Source: Mnemiopsis leidyi (Eukaryota > Ctenophora > Tentaculata > Lobata > Bolinopsidae). Taken from it: a stretch of DNA of 51,862 bases. The translations under genes and the position numbers were made by a program. Below the pieces are notes generated by a model. It had not been told where the DNA came from, searched no databases, and was given only the letters and a program-made list of their open reading frames with translations. Of this stretch, positions 22,201-35,100 are shown in pieces. The DNA is taken from the NCBI GenBank assembly GCA_000226015.1, contig JH154668.1:1-51862 (forward strand), in the 5' to 3' direction. Every line of letters begins with the position of its first letter. Position 1 is the first letter of the stretch.

Positions 22201-25200
22201 CATGTACTAACTAACTCCCATACACGAGTACATGTAGAAATAATACTGATACTGATTTTATAAGCTTTTTTTATCTTATCAAGGGTTTTTGGACATCAGA
22301 AAACGATGGCTTGTGCAGTTATATATCCCGAATTCTGATAACGGGTGATGACTTTGAACACATCATAACATGACTAAATGATAACATAGTCCTTTTTTCG
22401 AATACTACGTATCGGTATAGCAATTAGCAGGGATTATCCACTTAACAGTAACTTTTTATGATAGAAAACTTTATTTTCAACAAATTACCAGCCTCGACTC
22501 GACTTGATTCGAATATTTTTGAGTATTTGGTACTATTTCTCTAACTTTGTTGGCTGGCTATAATTATGGCTAGTTTCTAAAAGTGACTTGCCGTGAGTCG
22601 ATTTGTGACTGAAAGTCCTCCCTGATGTCGTGTTTACCTGATGTCGTGTGCATCGACGTCTTCCTCAACAAAATGAACCTTCAGACAGATCTGGGAGAAG
22701 GCTGGAAGTTCATCGGAAGCGGTATTAGCTGGAGCAGGTATCACTATTTGCTGCTCTACAACTTCTTGTGTTTGGGCTGCCTGGGGGAGGGTTCGGGAGT
22801 TATCATCGGTTAGATTTCTTGCCTGATTTATGCAAAAGTGAAGATTCGCTTTTCCTTTTGGTAGAGTGAATGCTTTATAATTTATAACATGAATGGTCTT
22901 TAAACTACCATTATATAAGTGCTTTGCAAGCTTACCAACTAAAAGCAGGTGCCTTCCGTAGCTTTAAAACCAAAAATGCCATGATACAGATAAGATAATA
23001 CCTAAACTAAACAATGAACATGTAATTGTAATGTGTTGGTAACAATACTAACAAGGCTAAATCCTACTTAAACGGAAACTGTTATCTCTTAACTGTTTGT
23101 AAACAACTACATGGTAAGTAACCTAAGTTAACCTAACAAACATGCTTGATGAATAAAAATTCAATTTCTCTTTTGTTCACCTTAGCAGCTCTGCTGAAAT
23201 TTAGTAAAAGGCTTGAACAATTTAAATGATTAATGCGACTATGGCGAAACTGTAGAGTGCGTAGAATGTATTTCACTTTCAAGTGATTTACAGCAAGAGC
23301 TCTAACACTTGCTTAAAATTGTAGGATGTTTTAGAAGATTTCAACAACCAACGGCCATCATACTTTAAATTTAAAGCGGTGCTCTTGGATGCCTATTGCC
23401 TGCTAAGTGCTGATAAACAACGATTAAACTCGTGCTGCAGGAGATTCTGCAATATGTTGTAACTGCTAAATAACTTCTCCTTATCTTTATCTATACCTCC
23501 GCTTTCACTTCTTGTGGCGGAGCCGGCTCTTCTGCTTCCACTTGGTTAACTTGGTTAACCTTTGCTTGAGTTTCCTGTTTTCGAACAGTTATTAAATGTG
23601 CTCAATATCTTACCTATAATTAAATGCCCAACTGTAAATTCGTTGATGACCTAAAATCTGCTAATTTTTGTTCTAGAATATGTTTTGTTCTTATTTGAAT
23701 AAGAGTTGTTCTAGAATTGTTCTAGAATTGTCCGAGAATTCATCTTATGTTCTAGAATTAATCTGAAAAAGCTGTGTTTAAAATCGCTGCCATTTAAGCT
23801 GTCCTATGTATTTCTTTTAATCATCGTCACAATCGATATCATTTAACAGTAATTTTAACGAAAAATGTTTAATTATTTCGGTTTACCAGAACTCGATATC
23901 AAAAGGTTCACATTAAAACGTCTAATGTTTTTCTTGTTAATTGAACAACTATTCCAATTATTTATTTGATAGCAACTTAATTCAAATTTGTTTGTGACGG
24001 ACTACTGACTACTGAATATATGGGGAAGTTCAAAACCGAATAGCCGCACTCCACACAGATCATTCTCGAAATATTAACAAGGTGTTTTATTCTAGTGGAC
24101 AGCGGCATGTTTAAAGATAAGTACGAGTTTGACGAAAGCCTGCTCAGTACTTTCTCCAAGAACACTTGTGTGCCATCCTTAGCTATCAGCAGATACTGTA
24201 TCGAATATTCTAACATCCGCACACAAAACTCTTTTTGAAAGATATATCTCCATTTTCTGCTCTCTGATACCTACTAAGTGAACATGTTTGTGATTTGCGT
24301 ACTAGCTTCACTCGGGCAATCTTTTTTAAAGATTCTTCCATGATTTTAAGCGACAATATCGGGATACTACCTGAAATTGCATAGATACATACACCCCGGA
24401 ATTATCTATAATACATAGATACACAGCTCTCATTATTCATACGTGTGAATCTTCGCTTCCACTCAGGTTTACACCCAGATAGTCAACTCATGCACCTTCC
24501 CGCACTCATAATTTTCTATCAGATTGAAGCCGCTCAGCATGTCTATGTATTCTATAGACCTACCTATGTTATTACTTATTCCGAGACATATCGTGTCTAA
24601 CTCAAAGTACAAAGCCCCCTAAAATTTTTACTTTGTTCTAGTTGTACGGCCAAATACTTAATTCTTTACTATAGTGATCATGTCACATGACTGTTATAGA
24701 ATGTTTTATATTCTTTAAACCCGTCGTCAGTCGTCACAAAATATTTATGGATCCCTCCCCCTTTTCACCTTAACATTTTTCCCAAAAAAGGAAAAAAAAC
24801 TTTGATGTCAGAGTTGGAGTTGCAAACTTCGAAGAGTACTCTTCAACTAATGACTTAATGATATGTTGAGCGGTCTCTAGTCTCTACGTATAGGTTGAAA
24901 AGAAAACATACAGTATTGATGTTAGGCTTGTGTGTCATTAAAAGTTATGTTAAAATTCTTTCTATTGCCAGGTTTTCTCGATCCACACGCTGACGAGGGA
25001 CGAGGAGCTATAAATGTAGTACAGTTCCTTTCGGAAGTTTTATAATTAACAGGAATAATAAAGTTGTCACGTACATCTTTTGTCAAGTATAAACCGCCAA
25101 AGTTGATATATAGCTCCTGTTCATTGTAAAACTTACGAAGAAGTCCCTATTTTACAATCAATGCACAGTATACTTTTCGGCATGTCAACTAGTTAAGATT

Positions 25201-25809
25201 TAAAGCGATCTTACTAAAATTACGCTTACCACTTGAAACGCAGCCCAACTTCCTTTGAACTCAATCATCATTTTACCATCGACAAACTTCATGACGAAGG
25301 CTATTGGCTCCGGAGTAACTTTCAGGTAAATCTCGCTGGGTGCACCCTCCGGTGTCGTCCTGCCATTAAAAATGATTAGCGCTTAACAGTTTACATTCAT
25401 TTTAAAGATTCTAAAATAAATAAATGCCGTGTTATTACCCCTCATCATGGACATTTTTTACAAAGACTACAAAATTTATAGTAGCTTCAATTTACTAATT
25501 GCTAATTTTTTTTCACAGCGAGGTACCACCAATTGAATAATTGATACGAAGGAACGCGCTAACATGTCCACATGCATATTTGCGAGACCTCCCGGCTTCC
25601 CTAATCGACCCATCAATGGCGTTCTTGATCTTTGCCTTGCTTATATAAAATATTACTAAAACCGAAAGCACATACTTGTATTCTTCCACAGAAACATTTG
25701 CTCCTGATGTACTTTCTACCGTGCAGTTCTTTTCGTCGAATGCTAGAGACACATCGCTGGGGGTCGGGTCGTACGCCGTCAGGGAAAATCTCAGTCTCTG
25801 AGAGGCCAT
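19259..25809 (-). CDS. Unrecognised intracellular protein with duplicated beta-rich region and GKLKxxxF repeats, 10 exons, 418 aa
   Basis: Exons (5' to 3') are 25676-25809, 25230-25359, 23497-23574, 22638-22780, 21411-21525, 20998-21143, 20512-20630, 20089-20211, 19766-19896 and 19259-19396. Borders are GT-AG, phases match, and the sum is 1257 bp including TAG. There is no signal peptide or membrane segment. Residues 1-88 and about 135-250 look beta-rich and appear related: each has PEGAP (48-52 and 173-177) shortly after a phase-2 intron, followed by alternating hydrophobic strands. Residues 89-135 form an Ala/Pro/Gln/Glu linker. Residues 285-328 are a highly charged KKNREAQKKAEEKGKK segment. 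The C-terminus carries three copies of GKLKxxxF (347-354, 367-374, 390-397), a degenerate SKVKWDLP before them, and ends in KKTWKKKE. The second copy forms only across the exon 9/10 junction, which supports the splicing. A basic, repeated tail suggests binding of cytoskeleton or another polymer; I do not recognise the family. The exon 8/9 boundary has an alternative donor. Confidence 0.8.
21830..21893. repeat. 24-bp tandem repeat in an intron
   Basis: Nearly three copies of a 24-bp unit (GCCTATATATATCAGGCACGT and variants) lie in the intron between exons 4 and 5 of the 418-aa gene. CAGGCACGTG is retained in two copies. Confidence 0.65.
23671..23757. promoter_or_regulatory. Cluster of four TTCTAGAA palindromes (heat-shock-element-like)
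   Basis: TTCTAGAA occurs at 23671, 23709, 23720 and 23750, with a TCCGAGAATTC variant between. TTCnnGAA is the core of heat-shock factor sites. The cluster lies in intron 2 of the 418-aa gene, about 100-180 bp upstream of exon 3. It could be an intronic enhancer, or simply a short tandem expansion. Confidence 0.35.
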
Positions 25810-26285
25810 TTTCCTGACAAATAATGTTTGAATACCCTGATGATCGTCTTTTAGCATTTGAAAGTTGGTCACATTCGTCGGACATTTTTATATTTGACCA
25901 AATCGTAGATTCTCGGCTCCACCGCTAAGGAAAAGAGTCTCACCATTGAATCATAAGCCAAGACAGCATTGCTCAAGGTTATTCCAAATTAAAAACGGAT
26001 CAAAATAGCGGTACGAGCCACTTTATGAATACTCGGACCTTTTTCAAACATCCAAAATCCAAATAGTTTGATCAATTCTATAGTTGCTACAGTAAATTGA
26101 TTTGGTAACTCACATTAAAGCAATTATAACACATACCGTGACGAGCAAATGTACAATCTTTGCATTGTGCTAAAATTTTGACCTGCTTTTGCTGAACCTG
26201 AGGACCAGTGTCGAACGTCGATCGGATAGGAGCAGAAAGGCTGAGAAATTTGAAAATATTTAAAACGGCGCTAAGCTTAACCATG

Positions 26286-26607
26286 TCAAAGCTTATAAAG
26301 GAGCTCGCCCGTGACCCCGTCCAGGTGTGAGATTCCCCTGCCAGCCGATAAAACAAATGCCAGTTTTCCTACTGAAACCATTGGCAACAAATATGCTTGG
26401 CGTTGGACGTTGTTGATAGGCACGACATCTACTACGTCCTACAAAATAGAACAAGACTACAACACTGTGATGATAGAAAGGGCATCTTTCCTTTTCACTG
26501 CAACCCCACTTCCAATGCCTAGGTTTCAACACCTGCGTCTCTCCGTTTTTTTGTTCTACGACTGAAATTCCGAAATAACTTAAATCATTTCGTGCCTTAT
26601 TCGACAT
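26286..26607 (-). CDS. Hypothetical two-exon protein, 75 aa
   Basis: Exon 1 (26533-26607) starts at ATG with MSNKARNDLSYFGISVVEQ and ends at a CAG/GTGTTG donor in phase 0. Exon 2 (26286-26438) follows a TTTTGTAG acceptor and stays open for 50 codons with a coding-like composition (DVVDVVPINNVQRQAYLLP, later SAGRGISHLDGVTGELLY), then TGA. The segment HLDGVTGELLY resembles one blade of a PQQ/beta-propeller repeat, but one blade is too little to assign a fold. The gene lies 477 bp upstream of the 418-aa gene in the same orientation; it may be a truncated copy of something larger. Confidence 0.4.
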
Positions 26608-28876
26608 AACTAATAACCATCAATTGGTTTTTTCTTAATTTTGCAGTTCCGAAAGTATTAATATGTTGAGTCAATATAATACTGGGCAGTTCAGACAGTG
26701 GAATTAAGTTACGTTTAATGATCGAAACTTAAGGAAACCTAGCAAACTTCAAACAAGAAAAATTTAGTTTCTAGAAGGCAAAAATCATGAGCAACACATA
26801 AGATGGAGAGGAAATAACTGCGAAAAAAGCGTTGAAGTTGAGCGTCAACACCCTGAGTGTCAATACACGAAAACCGCCAGCAAGCCTGTAAAAAGTATCA
26901 CAGTGAGTGTCTCTCCCTTAAACCCGCCTTAGTTTGATTTGACCGTCAACGACCGACCGTACCAAGCGCATTAGCGTCTTAACTTGCTGTGAGACCGTGA
27001 GAGAATGATATGTCAATAACCCGGAATCTCAGACGTTAGATAGCCGGTCGGTAATCAACCATATGCAGAGAAGCGCAACGGTATGTAAAGCAAACGTGAA
27101 GCGACAGTTGGTCAGTTGAAATGTAGAATGTCAGCGTGCTTGTTAACCTTATTAGCCCGAACACGGTGTAAAAATTTGAGATACGAACCGCATACCCTAA
27201 AAGTGCTGCAAAATTCGCTAGAACTGAGAACAACGCGACGCAGGACTCGGACCTGGATCGTGAAATACTTTGAATTTCGTCGGTAGTTAAGGTAAAGCAG
27301 GACCTATGAGGGCGAAATTCTTGCAAGTGCAAATGTTCGATTCATCAGGTTTTCACGGGCAGGGATGACGTAATGACACTGTTCAGATATGGCTTTGTTT
27401 GCAGGAAACTATTAAATCTAATTAAGGTTTTAATGGAAAACCGCAGCCTGTATTCAAATGGCGTCAGCTTATGGTAGAGGTTTGTATGTTGGTCAACCAG
27501 CTCGCGAGTCGTCTGTCACTATCAGACACATCAGGCAATTAAGAAATGAGGAATGCCAAGTGACAACTAGTTTAACTTCGACCGAAATAAACTGATATTT
27601 TGCACTGCAGTGGTTGAAGCTAACAACCAAGAAATTAGGTTACAATTTAGTTGCGAATGTCCGAAGTAAATATTTTTCCAGGCATGACAAGCCTATCTGC
27701 ATAAAGCCATTCAAAAAATGTCACCAAACCAGCAAAATTACTGAATTGGTTTGAAACTAAAGCAGTAGCGTGCCTATAACTATAAGTAAAACGCATCGAT
27801 ATGTTAACGACAAAATGGAAAAATTTCACAGACCATGCCTGAAATGAAGATTGATGACAAATGCAGGGACCCATCAACAACATCTTATGATAAAACGCGG
27901 TTGCACTACAATTGAGTACACACTTATGAGTGCCTCGGTCACAGTGTTGATTGTTTGGCTCTGCATCTTGATGTTAAGACAAATATGTGACAATGGTGAT
28001 ATCCCAATTTTACAATTACTATATAGGCATATAAGCTTTAAGAAGATCAGATTTGACTGACAGCTGTTCTCTTTTAACGGATAACGGTCAAATCATAGTG
28101 TCATAGATTATAGAATCGATAATATCATTTTTCTCGCAATTGGAATGACGCTATAGAGCTATAGCTAATAGAGACTAGTAGAGTTGTCACGTACATCTTG
28201 TAGCAAGTGAAACGCGAGCTTAAATAAAGTTTATAGTATTGTACATGTACAACAAAGTATGTAGTGGAAAGGTTTACTGCTCTTCTAACTAATAATCTTC
28301 AGTGTGAACATGGTCATTGGTAAAATGATTGAAATATTACGGTAATATCGCGTTTCACTTGCTACAATTCATGTACGTGACAACTCTATTAGTCCTATTC
28401 ATTATAAAACTGACGAAGATTAAGTCCCTATTTAACACACCAAGCAATAGCTTAAATAACTAGGTTTCTATACATAGTTTTCAAAGAGATAAAACTTTTC
28501 TATACTTTTACAGATTCTGTGACGAGAGGACACGTCAATGTCGATTTTTATGTTGATATGTAGCACAGGAATTACCCTCGTTATGCAGCTAGTCTTTAGA
28601 AAAAGTCTGCATTCTTGACCTTGTTAATTACCAATATTCGCATGCATTTTAATCGTTTGCCAACAGTCTGTGACAGTGATTATCAAAGCCTTCTCAGTGT
28701 TTAGTGCTGCCTAGTTCTTAAGAAGGGCGAAGATGCCTGTTTTACAGTTATAGACAGACAAATGGTTCACCAAATGTCCAAATGATCAAGCCAAGTTTTA
28801 ACCCTTATCATATATTATAGCAAGGGGTGGATGATCTGATTTATTGCCCCAACGCCCTCTGATAGGTGCAATATTT
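26608..28876. other. Mostly non-coding stretch
   Basis: No complete gene could be built. A possible exon on the minus strand around 27235-27302 (FTLTTDEIQSISRS) has an acceptor and a donor, but I could not join it in frame to neighbours. The MITE at 28181-28386 lies here. Confidence 0.3.
28181..28386. mobile_element. TA-flanked MITE, 206 bp
   Basis: Inverted termini GAGTTGTCACGTACAT... (28181) and ...ATGTACGTGACAACTC (ending 28386) are flanked by TA on both sides (28179-28180, 28387-28388). The arms extend inward with TAGCAAGTGAAACGCG. Related fragments occur at about 25060-25165 and 18105-18215, and the similarity there also covers sequence beyond the 28386 end, so the insertion may sit in an older repeat. 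No ORF is present. Confidence 0.65.
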
Positions 28877-29346
28877 ACCTGGACTCCATGAACTCTGGAC
28901 TGATAGTGCTAGTAGAGGGTCTAGTTGTAGATTCTCTGGGAGTTTGACTGACGGGATAATTGAAAATGACTTGGAAGTTAATCATATATCTCAAGACTTA
29001 ATTAAACTGTAACTAAGATTTGTTTTTCAATTCTGTGCCACGACGTTGTGTGAAATTTCCCTTCTGCTGTATGAAGTTAAAAGAAGAAATCTAAAAAAAG
29101 AAATTTGTGTCTAATTTCAAACTCGCTCTCTGGAGTTCCACGATTTTCTACAGAAGTGTTAGCTTTGAACATTAATCTTCTTCTGTCGTTGTACAATCTT
29201 CTCCTCTGCTGCTCTTTCTTTCTCCTTTTCTCCCGTCGTTTCACTTCGTCCTTGAGTGTCCCCGCCAATAAGTGGTCTAGGTGAGCAGGACTGGAACTTT
29301 TCTTAGCCGTGACTGAGCCAGCTCCTACAGCCATCATGGACAGCAT
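28877..29346 (-). CDS. Tentative 5' part of a gene encoding a basic coiled-coil protein (incomplete)
   Basis: ATG 29346 opens an ORF starting MLSMMAVGAGSVTAKKSSS. It contains a strongly charged helix-like run rich in KRREKRRKKEQQRRR, likely a nuclear-localisation or nucleic-acid-contacting helix. A weak donor (GA/GTTTGA, about 29126) joins in phase 2 to an exon-like stretch ending at a GTAAAT donor (about 28877-28947; TPRESTTRPSTSTISP). No later exons were found. If unspliced, the ORF ends at 29077 (89 aa). Confidence 0.3.
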
Positions 29347-31673
29347 CTTGATTACTAGTTCTCACCCTCAGTTTTACTACTTCACACCGCTTGCTGTGCT
29401 ACTGTTGGGTTTCTGTGTCTTTGCTGAGCTTTAGCTATAGGCGGAGTTACGGTCAAAGGAATTTAGTTTTAATGTCTGTTTTGGAACTCGTCTACCGCCA
29501 AAGAATATTAATAGGGCATCAGCCTGACTGGCTTTATGTAGTAATCTGCAAGTCATAAGAAGCATATAATCAACAAATTCTGATTTTCCCTTTCAAATAA
29601 GCGGATGTTCCATTTATTGCCCACTGTCAAATATTGGAATTAATGGTCTGCAGAAAGTTTATTATATTGGAAAATAATGTCAGGAGGATCGACTTGGCAA
29701 GTAAGTTGAACTTGAAATTGTTAACAAAAGGAGAAAAAAAAAGATTGCAATTAGCACTCGTTTCCATGGCTAGTAAACGTTGTTACCATGGCCATTTGGC
29801 TATCGCCATGGCTATCTGGAGTCTATACAGGCTATACATATTTCTCAGGTTGTTTATTTACTTATTCCAAACTTTTTCTACCATCATAGAAAACATAACT
29901 GGTTGACCAAATGTTCAATTACATCTAGTAAATTGGTTTATGAGTTTTAATTTGATTTGCTGATATTTGAACAAAACGCTGTTTTATTGGTGCCTTGGTT
30001 TTTCATGGAATGTAATAATTCATTTAACTTTGCAATATATGCTCTGCATTTATTTGCAAACTACTCTAAAAATGTATTCCTTATGATTGTGATAACATTA
30101 CTGAACTTCGTCAGGATTCTTGATAGACATTTTGGGTTATAATAAATACTCCAATATCGTTTTCCAATCGAAAAATAAAACAAAAAGTATATTCTCAATT
30201 CACGTTTTGCATAAACATCTTTCCACCAAAATCACCATGAACAAAGGAAATCATTCTCCTGCTGACACAATATTTTGTTAATGTCAAACATCAAAATTGA
30301 CAGGTTTCAAGTTCAGAAGTGAGGTCATTCCACTAAAAACTGACATTAATTCTTTTGGAGTATATCTGGATTTCATCATCGGTTTCGTGTGTGTATCGTG
30401 CCTCATATTCTCCTGAATTGTTGTATCATCGTTAATGATTAACGTAAATACAAAAACTCAACTTATTATATGTGATACATGCAGAATTGCACATGTGAAG
30501 TATTTTCCCGACTGGCTAACAAATTTAGAAATTTCTTGATTTTTTATACCTGTTCTGTGCAAGAGTACATTTCACCTGTGTGCAGACAACACATAGTAAA
30601 GAAGTTACTGTTGCATAATTTTTGGCAGAATGTGATTAAGTTTCACCAAAGGCCAAGAGGCCTTATTTTTCAGCCAACAAATATTTACTTCGTATCATAT
30701 CTATGTATAATTCATACCATACATATAACTACTCGACAAGGATCTGGCCAGTGGCCACCTCCTCTCGAAATGTTTCCAAATCCCAAGTGACAGCTAGTAT
30801 CATCTAGCACCTAGTACAAGAATGCTGCAACATTTAAGTCTAGTAACACCCGGAAACTTAAGTCTTGCTGCTGCATTGCTGCAAGCGAATAATCTGTTGA
30901 AATATTTTATCTATTTTGAATCTAGATCTTCCCTTACAGATGTTTCACGAAAAACTACTCTAAGTTTTAGCATGCCCTTATCGGGATTCGTTGTATCTAC
31001 ATAGCCAGCTTTCTTGTTATTATTAGACAAGCTTAGTGTAAGTATAGGAATGTTCCAAGCATGCCTGTGCTCTACAAAATTTTTAGCAACGTGAATATGA
31101 GTTAAAAAGACTTATTTGAAAACAACAAGTCTATAATGGAGTAAATTGGGATTATAAACTTTGAAGTTTAAAAGTTGCGGCTCTTGAATACCGAATATTG
31201 AGACTTGAAATTTAGAAAATATTAAAATCAGGAAGAATTCCGGCCGCTTTTAGTGCAGTCAGGCGACCGCTTGATTTCCTGCATCTTGCCAATTTTCAAA
31301 CATTTCAGAGTAAATAGCCTTAGAATCTTCAGTTCTGTATAACTTTAATTTAACTCGTGAGCTCTGAACTCGTGTGCATCATACTGCCATTACTGATTGA
31401 AAGTGCAGACACAAAATAATCGTCATTACAAATAGGCAAGCAGTATTATGAAAACATCACTATCATGACTATCTTCATTTATGTGACGGTACGGACACCT
31501 TTAATTAAGCTAATGATAATACTCCACAATGACAATACTACAATAGCCCAATTTACGCTCCCCATCGCTAACCCTTGTTTTGTACTTTTCGTGCACAATA
31601 CGCATTTAACAATCTCGCCATTTTGGCCCTTCGGGCCCAAATGAGAAGATTTGTGAAAATTATGCAGTTTAAA
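29347..31673. other. Gene-free stretch
   Basis: I see no supportable gene. The plus-strand ORFs at 29634-29906, 29957-30142 and 30479-30790 are AT-driven and lack splice or motif support. The region around 31570-31640 carries an inverted copy of sequence near 14575-14650. Confidence 0.35.
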
Positions 31674-32141
31674 CTAAAAATTTTCGGCGAACTGACCCTC
31701 CATATCTTCAGTAACTGTACTGATCTTGATTTTAAGAACGAGAGTTGAAGGAGCTGGAGAGGTTGTAACGTCTAGCTCTATATTTTCGTTTACCCTCCCA
31801 CCATCAACTCTGACCAGAGCGACGTTTCCGGGTTTGAGTGGTGTTAGTGAGGGAAGAGTGCTGTATATACCGCCCATTATCACCACATTCTTAGCTCCTG
31901 GCGTAATTCTCTGAGGATAAATCAGTCTTATCGAATAGTTTGCGGTTAACAAAAATGACATCCGAAAGCTTATCAATGCACTCAAAAGAAAAAAACACTA
32001 GTATAATTATAGGACACCCCTTTTAAATGCAAAAAATCACAACTTTAAATTATTTTTTACTCACTTTCGTCTGTGTGACAACAAACATCATGCCGTCACT
32101 TTTGCGGACTACCTGTTTTGTACCCTGGCTTTCAGCTTCCT
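31674..32141 (-). other. C-terminal tail exons of the 1975-aa protein
   Basis: Exon 26 (32065-32141) and exon 27 (31674-31910) encode residues about 1872-1975, ending in TAG. The tail has alternating hydrophobic and polar residues (VVIMGGIY, LVLKIKISTV) and could form one beta-domain. It has no cysteine, GPI-like hydrophobic end or transmembrane stretch. It is unlike the preceding repeats and not recognised. Confidence 0.75.
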
Positions 32142-35100
32142 CTGGAATAAAATGAAGATGACGAAAAAACATCGTCGTTAAGAGCTCTATTAACTTCAAT
32201 ACAACCATTAATGATATGACTTTATGGCTAGATAACTTAGTCAGGAGACCACATGCCCCTAAGTATTAAAAGTTTCGAGAGGTTGCAAGTTCGATTACTG
32301 GCCGAGCCGCTGGCCATGCAGGGTGGGCAGTGACACTCTGCTGAGCGTGCCGAGTGATCTATGCAGCCACACGGTCTACTCAGCCAAATGCTCGAGAAAT
32401 CGGGTGTTATGGTTGGGTGAGGAGCTGAGGCGCTGAGCGTGATCAACATAGCGAAACCTCATGCGAAGAAAGTTGGGCAGAGTCTCTTGACCGTCGCTGA
32501 AGGCTCTTTCTCAAAAGCACTGGTCTACAATGCAATGCAGGGAATGCCAACGTGAAATAAAAAAGGTGATCGATTCATTCAATGGATTTGTAATTGTTGC
32601 AGTGCAACTAAACTTACAGTAAAACAGTAATAGAAATCATATTGTCTTGCGAAAAATTTCAATTGGTTGCTACATATCGACTTTTTAGCATAGCCACTTT
32701 CTTTTTTGATCAAAATTTTATGATATTGTTCAACAAACCGTAAGATTTGATGTTCCTCATGACTTGCTCATGGTCTTCTGGAGACAATAACAGTGTATAT
32801 GTTCCGCTTTGGAACATCCACTTATACTCTACTCCCTCAAAATATCCCCGTGTTTCGTACTGGTTAAAATTTTCTTCTGACAGGGTAAGGCTTAACTCTT
32901 CCCTTTCTGACAAATATTTGGTTAGTGGTTAGTTACATAAGAAGATTTGACTCCATGAGATCTCTATACAATTTCTACTCCCATCCCCAGCCAAATTCAT
33001 TTTGTCAATTGTTGTTGCTGTCGATAAAACGTCTTTAATTTATTCGATTTAAATCGGCGTTTATTTTAATTTATATTCAAATTGAGATCTAGATTCCAAT
33101 TACCCGAAGTTTCCATGTTTTGTCTCAACTTATCGTAAGAAGACTTTGAAATGTAGACAGTATAAGTTCCACCTTGACTTGTCCACCTGTATTTTATTCC
33201 TCTGAAGTATCCTCCCGTCTTATACTCGTTAAATTCTTCCTCCGTCAAAGTCAGAACTTTTGTTTCTGATGTCGTCACATCATCGTTAGTGGACTCTGTT
33301 GGAGTGGTAAAATCATGAAACTCATTCTCTGTTAACTTAAATATAATCTTTTTAAAGCCTTCCTGAACTATGCAACCTACTTGATATAGTGTTACAATTA
33401 ATAATAGATAAACAACCCTTGAAGATTTAAATCGGTTCACCAATTGGATGATATATAGGTACCTTTATTTCTTAGGAACTGCTTGTAATCCTTTGCTGAC
33501 ATAAAAACGGTATAGAAACCATTATCCATTGACCATGCGTAATTTATGTCATTAAAATACCCCAAAGCGATGTAGCCTTTGTAATCCGATTCAGTAAGGG
33601 TTATGCTTTCTTCGTTTTCTGAATTGCATTCCTACATAAGAATGAAAAACGAAATATAAATGATACCTTATTGCATTTTGTTGTGAATATAGCCTATACC
33701 AAGTTCTGATACTTTTTTACAAATCTTTCATTTTTATATTTCATCCAATCACAACCGCTTTCAAACCTGCAGGCTCAGATTCCATGTTTTGTCTAAGCCT
33801 ATCGTAAGAAGACTTTGAAATGTAGACAGTGTAAGTTCCACCTTGACTTGTCCACCTGTATTTTATTCCTCTGAAGTATCCTCCCGTCTTATACTCGTTA
33901 AATTCTTCCTCCGTCAAAGTCAGTACTTTTGTTTCTGATGTCGTCACATCATCGTTTGTGGACTCTGTTGTAGTGAGAAAAATAACCAACCCTTGTTTGA
34001 TAATCTCTACTATAATGTCTTGAACTATTTCAACTCATGGAGGCATGTTGCTTACCTATCAAAACTCATGATTGTTTCTAAATTCTAATATTAGCTTTTC
34101 GAGTTTTTAAAAGTACCTTTATTTCTAAGGAACTGTTTATAATTGTCTACTGACATAAAAACGGTATAGAAACCATTTTCCATTGACCATTCATAAGAAA
34201 TGCCGTCAAAATACCCCAATGCCATGTAGCCCTTGTAATCAGATTCAGTAAGGGTTATGCTTTCTTCGTTTTCTGAGTTGCAATAAAGCAATAAGTTTTT
34301 CGAAAGCTCACAGCTGAACTATCTTATACTAAAATATCAAGAACACTTTATCGCTGTTTATCGCTGTTTACGAATCTTTCTTCGATTCAGTTTTAAGAAA
34401 AGCAAACTGCAAATTTCAAGGGCGTCCAAACCTGCAGGCCCAGATTCCATGTTTTGTCTAAGCCTATCGTAAGAAGACTTTGAAATGTAGACAGTGTAAG
34501 TTCCACCTTGACTTGTCCACCTGTATTTTATTCCTCTGAAGTATCCTCCCGTCTTATACTCGTTAAATTCTTCCTCCGTCAAAAACAACATTTTTGTTTG
34601 TGATGCCCAAGCGTCTCCTCCAGCTGCTTCTAAAATGTTGAATAAACGTCCCGACCAGGTGGTTCAAGGGGTACTTCGGTGTTATAAAAGATGGTACAAA
34701 CATTTAAGACCATGTAAGGAGAAGAACTAACTAGAAGGATTAGGAAACAACCAAATAACAAGAATCAATCAAAGAATCAGATGGGAAAACTCATGAAAGT
34801 CTGCCGCACCTTTATTCCTTAAGAATTGTTGATAATCTTTTTGTGACATTAAAACAGTGTAGACTCTGTTTTCGTCAGACCACTCATAAGCCAATCCATC
34901 AAAGTATCCTGACACGACATAGCTCATAAACTCTTCTTCAGCTAGGTCTATGCTCTCTTGGTTTTCTGTAATGTTCTGAGTTTACTTTTGTGAGTCAAGA
35001 AGGGTAAATCTCGAACAAATTTGGGACAGCTTTATTGAATATGTTACTTTCATTTTGCCATGGATAAGAATGCCCATTTTCGATTTATGATTTAATATAA

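Noticed and set aside
23977..24222. 81-codon minus-strand ORF in intron 2 of the 418-aa gene
   Set aside because: Exons 2 and 3 join in phase 0 without it, it lacks clear splice borders, and its sequence shows no relation to the rest of the protein.
27036..27332. 98-codon minus-strand ORF
   Set aside because: No motif, start from a weak codon, and only a short part (around 27235-27302) looks exon-like; no in-frame partner exon.
33066..33443. ORF with a hydrophobic, signal-peptide-like start leading in frame into a subtype A repeat
   Set aside because: It starts at TTG with no in-frame ATG. The hydrophobic part equals the 167-bp intron between exons B6 and A7, and a good acceptor (CAACAG) precedes the exon exactly as in the sister copies. 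Intron readthrough by chance is more likely than a second gene.
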